Assembly: GCA_016285415.1 (NCBI GenBank)
Contig: JAEEQU010000062.1
Span: 1-5,218 of the forward strand
DNA: 5,218 nt
Direction: 5' to 3'
Source of the DNA: Alphaproteobacteria bacterium
Lineage (GTDB): Bacteria; Pseudomonadota; Alphaproteobacteria; Rs-D84
Part shown: in pieces, positions 1-3,008 of the stretch
How the letters are laid out: each line of letters begins with the position of its first letter
Position numbering within the stretch: the stretch's first letter is position 1
Notes under the pieces: generated by a model
What the model saw: the letters and a program-made list of their open reading frames with translations, nothing else
Database searches by the model: none
What the model was told of the DNA's origin: nothing
Program-made: the position numbers and the translations under genes

Positions 1-3
1 AAT

Positions 4-11
4 AAAGGTGA
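4..11 (+). promoter_or_regulatory. Weak ribosome binding site for the GNAT gene
   Basis: AAAGGTGA lies 7 nt before the ATG at 19. It is a partial Shine-Dalgarno match, weaker than those of the genes at 1701, 2274 and 2931. It supports the ATG at 19 as the start, but the window begins too close upstream to see a promoter or a preceding gene. Confidence 0.45.
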
Positions 12-18
12 ATATAGA

Positions 19-789
19 ATGATTTCTGTTGCAGATACAATAAAATTTTTGTATGATACAGATACAGATGCCTTGGATATATTAAGGTACACGCCGTATT
101 CACATGATTGTGGTTATTGGTCTGCATTTAGTAGTAGTGTTAGAGATTTTTCATTTAATCATATTTTGCCTGTAAGAGAAATCTCTGCTACGGACGCCTT
201 AAAACATGCTGCAAACGAATTTGAAACATTAAACAGAGAGCATGTAGCATGTATAACACCGCTTTCTGCGGAATATGGTTTGATTGATATTCCTGAACTG
301 AAACTAATTCATGCGGACGCGTGGATGAAATTTGAAAATTCTTCCATAGAATTATATAAAGATCCTTTAATTGATATTAGGCAAATTGATAGTACCAATA
401 TGCAGCAATACATAGATGTGTTTAATTTAGGATTTTCGGATCATGTTTATAACACTCTAGAAGATGGATATCAAACAATTGAACGAAAGAGTTTTAATAA
501 TCCATACAAAATAAAGAAAATGGCGTTTATTAATTCTGAACCCGTAGGAATCGTAAGTGCAACTATCAAAAGTCAAACTGCTTACATAGAAGCATTCACT
601 ATCGTTCCAAAATATCGTATGGGTGGCAAGGTTGCAAAATGTCTTGGAACCGACATTTTAAATGTGTGTCATAAAAAAGGTGTAACTAATATATTTTTAA
701 TTACCGCAGCGGGAACAGCATTAGAAAGGTTCTATGAAATGAACGGATTTAAAACAAAATTTTATGGACGATTTTATACATGGAAGTAG
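19..789 (+). CDS. GNAT-family N-acetyltransferase, two-part protein
   Basis: This 256-residue protein is predicted to transfer an acetyl group from acetyl-CoA to an amine; the substrate is unknown. The GNAT fold is seen in the C-terminal half, about residues 117-252. The beta4/motif A segment runs AFTIVPKYRMGGKVAK (193-208), which gives the pyrophosphate-binding RxxG pattern, although the usual final small residue is Val205. Motif B follows as FYEMNGF (238-244), the common FYxxxGF signature. Residues 1-115 show no motif I recognise and could be a degenerate second GNAT half, as in tandem-GNAT enzymes. No signal peptide or membrane segment is visible, so it is probably cytosolic. It ends 5 nt before the preferred rsmH start, so the two may be co-transcribed. 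Its composition is odd: about 33% GC by hand count, with mostly AGA/AGG arginine codons, whereas the next gene uses CGT/CGC. That suggests recent acquisition. The family call is fairly secure; the substrate is not inferable. Confidence 0.82.
   Translation: MISVADTIKFLYDTDTDALDILRYTPYSHDCGYWSAFSSSVRDFSFNHILPVREISATDALKHAANEFETLNREHVACITPLSAEYGLIDIPELKLIHADAWMKFENSSIELYKDPLIDIRQIDSTNMQQYIDVFNLGFSDHVYNTLEDGYQTIERKSFNNPYKIKKMAFINSEPVGIVSATIKSQTAYIEAFTIVPKYRMGGKVAKCLGTDILNVCHKKGVTNIFLITAAGTALERFYEMNGFKTKFYGRFYTWK
782..786 (+). promoter_or_regulatory. Ribosome binding site that decides the rsmH start
   Basis: GGAAG lies 8 nt before the ATG at 795, inside the last codons of the GNAT gene. It favours 795 over the in-frame ATG at 780. 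The 780 start would overlap the GNAT gene by 10 nt, add the non-conserved residues MEVDT, and has no comparable upstream purine block. It also implies translation coupled to the GNAT stop codon at 787-789. Confidence 0.6.
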
Positions 790-794
790 ACACA

Positions 795-1640
795 ATGAAA
801 CATATACCTGTGCTTTTAAATGCTGTTTTGGATGCAATTGGTGATATAAATGGTGCCAATGTTTTGGATGCAACATTTGGTGCAGGTGGTTATACGCGCG
901 CCTTTTTAAACTTGGGGGCAAATGTAACGGCATTTGACCGTGATCCAAATGTTATGGATGATGCCCGCGCAATTAAAGAAGAGTTTGGCGAACAATTCAA
1001 TTTTATTCCATCGCCTTTTTCGCACATGTCGGAATTAACAGACAAATTTGATGCGATTGTGTTTGATTTGGGTATTTCATCTATGCAGATAGACAATCCA
1101 GCACGTGGGTTTTCATTTCGTGCGGATGCACCATTGGATATGCGTATGTCGGCAAATGGACCAACGGTGTATGATATGTTTGAACAATGGACAGTGGCAG
1201 ACATTACAAAAATATTGCGTGATTTCGGCGATATAAAGCCCGCATCAGCAATTGCCAAAGCGATAAAAGAAAAAATGCCACGAACGACAATGGAATTAAA
1301 AGATTTAATCCATAATCCGCGTGATGTTGCCCCAACCTTTCAGGCATTTCGTATAGCCGTCAATGATGAAATGGGCGAACTGCAACGTGCATTGGACGCA
1401 GTACCAGAATTATTACTGCCGAATGGACGGTGTATTTGTGTAACATTTCATTCATTGGAAGATAGAATTGTAAAGAATACTTTTCGTGAATGGACAAGTG
1501 CGGGTGGCGATCCACGTATGCCGGTAATACAAAATGCACCATTTAAATTATTAAAAGCAAAGGTGCCAACAGAACAAGAAATTATGCATAATTCGCGTGC
1601 GCGCAGTGCACATATGCGTGGGGTTGTAAAATCATGTTGA
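795..1640 (+). CDS. rsmH: 16S rRNA (cytosine(1402)-N(4))-methyltransferase RsmH
   Basis: RsmH (MraW) uses S-adenosylmethionine to methylate N4 of C1402 in the ribosomal P site of 16S rRNA. From the ATG at 795 the product is 281 residues, shorter than the 313 of E. coli. Family blocks appear in order: HIPVLLNAVL (3-12), the SAM loop DATFGAGGYTRAFL (25-38), FDRDP (47-51), FDLGISSMQID (90-100), ARGFSFRADAPLDMRMS (103-119), TFQAFRIAVNDEMGEL (181-196), VTFHSLEDRIVK (216-227) and NSRARSAHMRG (266-276). GAGGY instead of GAGGH resembles alphaproteobacterial members. The usual GEE block is FGDIK (144-148), and the usual HPATR before FQA reads RDVAP here, so the middle of the protein is divergent. It normally sits between mraZ and ftsL in the dcw cluster; here it follows a GNAT gene and precedes an unrelated membrane protein. 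The frame is intact and all core motifs are present, so it should be active. An alternative ATG at 780 would add five residues. Confidence 0.96.
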   Translation: MKHIPVLLNAVLDAIGDINGANVLDATFGAGGYTRAFLNLGANVTAFDRDPNVMDDARAIKEEFGEQFNFIPSPFSHMSELTDKFDAIVFDLGISSMQIDNPARGFSFRADAPLDMRMSANGPTVYDMFEQWTVADITKILRDFGDIKPASAIAKAIKEKMPRTTMELKDLIHNPRDVAPTFQAFRIAVNDEMGELQRALDAVPELLLPNGRCICVTFHSLEDRIVKNTFREWTSAGGDPRMPVIQNAPFKLLKAKVPTEQEIMHNSRARSAHMRGVVKSC

Positions 1641-1666
1641 CCCGGCAAGCAAGATTTTTGTAAACT
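1637..1666 (+). promoter_or_regulatory. Candidate sigma70-type promoter for the CPxC membrane protein
   Basis: TTGACC (1637-1642, five of six matches to TTGACA) is followed after 18 nt by TAAACT (1661-1666, four of six matches to TATAAT), with TG just before the -10 box. The -35 box overlaps the rsmH stop codon. Transcription from here would start near 1673 and leave a leader of about 28 nt carrying the Shine-Dalgarno sequence. The -10 is imperfect, so this is a candidate only; read-through from rsmH is the alternative. Confidence 0.35.
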
Positions 1667-1685
1667 GAATTTGAAACGAAAGAAA

Positions 1686-1694
1686 GAAAGGAAA
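1686..1694 (+). promoter_or_regulatory. Ribosome binding site that decides the start at 1701
   Basis: GAAAGGAAA contains AGGA (1689-1692), 8 nt before the ATG at 1701. It sits in an unusual GAAA-repeat tract (1678-1699). The frame is open further upstream to a TTG at 1671, but that start would put a lysine-rich extension ahead of a normal signal peptide and has no Shine-Dalgarno sequence, so ATG 1701 is preferred. Confidence 0.7.
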
Positions 1695-1700
1695 GAAAAA

Positions 1701-2243
1701 ATGAAAAACAAATTGTTTTTATTAACTTTTTTAATCACCATATTCGTTGTTAGTGCAGCCGATGCTGTGTGTCCAATGTGTACAGCTCTCATTGGTGCGG
1801 GACTTGAAGGTATGCGCATGATGGGCGTCAAAGATGTAATCAGCGGTATTTGGGCCGGCGGTTTAACATTTTCGCTTATTGGATGGACCGCAAACTATAT
1901 GCGTGCGCATAATGTTAAGAGTAAATTTTGGTATGTTTTGAATCCATTGGTTTATCTTGCGTTATTGGCAAGTGTGTATTTTATTCCACGTGGTCATCCC
2001 ATTGTTAAATGGTGGGAAAACTGTATGTGGGGTATTGATCAATTCCTGTTAGGCGCGATTGTCGGCGCAGTAGTATTTGTGTTGATGGAATTGTGGTATT
2101 CACGGATAAAACGTAATCATGGTGGGCATGCCCTATTCCCGTTTCAAAAGGTTGTTATGCCTGTAATTGGGTTGCTGGTGGCAACGGGGGTATTTTGGTT
2201 GATAATTAGTTATCTGCCAAAATTTGGCATAGTCCTGTGTTAG
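1701..2243 (+). CDS. CPxC-motif multipass membrane protein of unknown function
   Basis: This is a 180-residue integral membrane protein. A signal sequence (residues 1-22, hydrophobic 5-19, likely cut after ADA) is followed at once by CPMCTALIGAGLEGMR (24-39). Four further hydrophobic segments lie at about 46-66, 77-95, 114-134 and 151-171. The basic loops MRAHNVKSK (67-75) and SRIKRNHGGH (134-143) are predicted cytoplasmic by the positive-inside rule. That places the CPMC motif, the loop PRGHPIVKWWENC (96-108) and the C-terminus in the periplasm. All four cysteines (24, 27, 108, 180) then face the periplasm. From memory, small membrane proteins with a signal peptide followed by CPxCT...GAG occur as conserved hypotheticals in several bacterial groups, without an assigned role. 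CPxC can be a thiol-redox or metal-binding motif, but no thioredoxin, DsbB or DsbD fold can be recognised. Composition matches rsmH. It may have its own promoter in the 60-nt gap after rsmH. Confidence 0.85.
   Translation: MKNKLFLLTFLITIFVVSAADAVCPMCTALIGAGLEGMRMMGVKDVISGIWAGGLTFSLIGWTANYMRAHNVKSKFWYVLNPLVYLALLASVYFIPRGHPIVKWWENCMWGIDQFLLGAIVGAVVFVLMELWYSRIKRNHGGHALFPFQKVVMPVIGLLVATGVFWLIISYLPKFGIVLC
2215..2229. repeat. Short perfect inverted repeat at the end of the CPxC gene
   Basis: TGCCAAA-A-TTTGGCA forms two 7-nt arms around one central base, inside the last codons of the membrane-protein gene. The nearest T-run (2244-2248) starts about 14 nt further on, so it does not look like an intrinsic terminator. 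Its right arm contributes TTGGCA, the -35 box of a candidate promoter, so a palindromic operator overlapping that promoter is possible. It could also be chance within coding sequence. Confidence 0.35.
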
Positions 2244-2253
2244 TTTTTATGAT
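2224..2253 (+). promoter_or_regulatory. Candidate sigma70-type promoter for the 195-residue protein gene
   Basis: TTGGCA (2224-2229) and TATGAT (2248-2253) each match the consensus at five of six positions and are 18 nt apart. The -35 box lies in the end of the upstream gene and the -10 box just after its stop codon. The start of transcription would fall near 2260, leaving a very short leader with tandem AAAGG boxes. Co-transcription with the upstream gene is equally possible. Confidence 0.42.
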
Positions 2254-2255
2254 TT

Positions 2256-2270
2256 AAAGGAAAGGAAGGA
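2256..2270 (+). promoter_or_regulatory. Tandem Shine-Dalgarno boxes before the ATG at 2274
   Basis: Three consecutive purine boxes, AAAGG, AAAGG and AAGGA, precede the ATG. The middle box (2261-2265) has an 8-nt spacer to the start and is the best placed. The redundancy suggests strong ribosome loading and fixes the start at 2274. Confidence 0.65.
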
Positions 2271-2273
2271 ACA

Positions 2274-2861
2274 ATGAAAAAAAATAGCAAAAAAATGACA
2301 TTGGAAGAAATGGTCAAAAAGATTGACGATTCCAAGAAGGTTAATCCATTGGATTTGTCATCAGATCAAGATTTGTCTATTGCATTGATGAATCTGGTAT
2401 CGCTGGAAGAACATTTTTTCTTTAGCGGCGCAAAAACAAAAAAGCCAGGTTTTTATGATTTGATAAATGTGGTTCGTGAAATGCGCAAAGAATTGATGGA
2501 ACGAATCGTTACAAAAAATGGTGCCGAAGGTGGTGAGGTTTGGTGCATATCTAAACATCTGTTGGCGGCATCTATGCGTTTATACGAAGTCGGAACCAAG
2601 GCCATGGGTGCTGGCAAAAAACAAGATGCATATAAAATGTTTGAAAAGGCATACGAATTGTATTCTTTGTTCTGGGGACTGAATATGAATATGATTGATT
2701 TGGCGGGTGTAAAACAGATGGAACCAAAGTTTTATGAATCTGTAATGGTTGAAACACCTGAAAAATCCAAAAACGTCAAAGAACAAATGACAGAATCAAA
2801 GTCAACCGTGCGCAAGTTGGGCGACTGGGTTAAACGTGCCGTCAATTGTTGCATAGAATAA
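2274..2861 (+). CDS. Conserved-looking helical cytosolic protein, function unknown
   Basis: I cannot assign a function to this 195-residue protein. It has no signal peptide and no membrane segment. A lysine-rich start (1-22) leads to LSSDQDLSIALMNLVSLEEH (28-47), then FFFSGAKTKKPGFYDL (48-63), a charged helix VREMRKELMERIV (67-79), GGEVWCISKHLLAASMRLYEVG (86-107) and the helical segment GKKQDAYKMFEKAYELYSLFWGLN (114-137). The C-terminal tail (157-195) is polar and basic and ends in RAVNCCIE. The pattern of predicted amphipathic helices suggests an all-alpha protein, and the AYKMFEKAYELY stretch resembles a single TPR-like helix pair. From memory, close variants of the LSIAxMNLxSxEEH and EVWCISKHLLAASMRL blocks occur in hypothetical proteins of other uncultured bacteria, including candidate phyla; this is unverified. 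It follows the CPxC membrane gene by 30 nt and matches it in composition, so a functional pair is plausible. The reading frame and start are well supported. Confidence 0.83.
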   Translation: MKKNSKKMTLEEMVKKIDDSKKVNPLDLSSDQDLSIALMNLVSLEEHFFFSGAKTKKPGFYDLINVVREMRKELMERIVTKNGAEGGEVWCISKHLLAASMRLYEVGTKAMGAGKKQDAYKMFEKAYELYSLFWGLNMNMIDLAGVKQMEPKFYESVMVETPEKSKNVKEQMTESKSTVRKLGDWVKRAVNCCIE

Positions 2862-2880
2862 AACCATAGGAAATTCACTA

Positions 2881-2910
2881 TTGACTCAAATCGCGAAAAA
2901 ATATTATAAT
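2881..2910 (+). promoter_or_regulatory. Strong sigma70-type promoter for the Cys-rich secreted protein
   Basis: TTGACT (2881-2886, five of six) and a perfect TATAAT (2905-2910) are separated by 18 nt. The spacer has an A-rich run (2896-2901). It sits in the 69-nt gap after the 195-residue gene, the only place in the window with both boxes this good. Transcription should start near 2917, giving a leader of only about 14 nt that is almost entirely ribosome binding site. This makes the downstream gene an independent transcription unit. Confidence 0.78.
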
Positions 2911-2917
2911 CGTATCA

Positions 2918-2927
2918 GAGGGGAGGA
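2918..2927 (+). promoter_or_regulatory. Strong ribosome binding site that decides the TTG start
   Basis: GAGGGGAGGA contains GGAGG (2922-2926), 4 nt before the TTG at 2931. The spacing is slightly short but the match to the anti-Shine-Dalgarno sequence is the best in the window. No ATG is in frame between the upstream stop TAA (2907-2909) and the signal peptide, so TTG 2931 is the only start that gives a complete signal peptide. Confidence 0.72.
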
Positions 2928-2930
2928 ATT

Positions 2931-3008
2931 TTGAACACACAAGGGAGATTTTTTTCTTGTATTATCTGTTTATTAGCGGCATTTGGTTTTTCATACGATT
3001 CCTATGCG
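2931..3008 (+). other. Signal peptide coding region of the Cys-rich protein
   Basis: This codes for residues 1-26. A short N-region with one Arg (R6) precedes a hydrophobic core CIICLLAAFGF (10-20), and SYA before V27 fits signal peptidase I. C10 and C13 lie in the core and are not in a lipobox context, so a lipoprotein is unlikely. Confidence 0.75.

Noticed and set aside
780..794. Earlier rsmH start at ATG 780
   Set aside because: Adds non-conserved residues, overlaps the GNAT stop, and lacks the GGAAG ribosome site that serves the ATG at 795.
890..1258. 122-codon minus-strand frame inside rsmH
   Set aside because: Antisense to strongly conserved RsmH motifs; no independent start signals.
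1448..1831. 127-codon minus-strand frame spanning the rsmH end and the CPxC gene
   Set aside because: It crosses two well-supported + strand genes and the gap between them, with low-complexity Phe/Lys translation over the GAAA tract.
2215..2250. Intrinsic terminator after the CPxC gene
   Set aside because: The palindrome has a one-base centre and lies before the stop codon, and the T-run begins 14 nt beyond the stem, so it lacks the terminator layout.
2862..2880. Terminator between the 195-residue gene and the next promoter
   Set aside because: No stem-loop followed by a T-run could be found; termination here may be Rho-dependent or absent.
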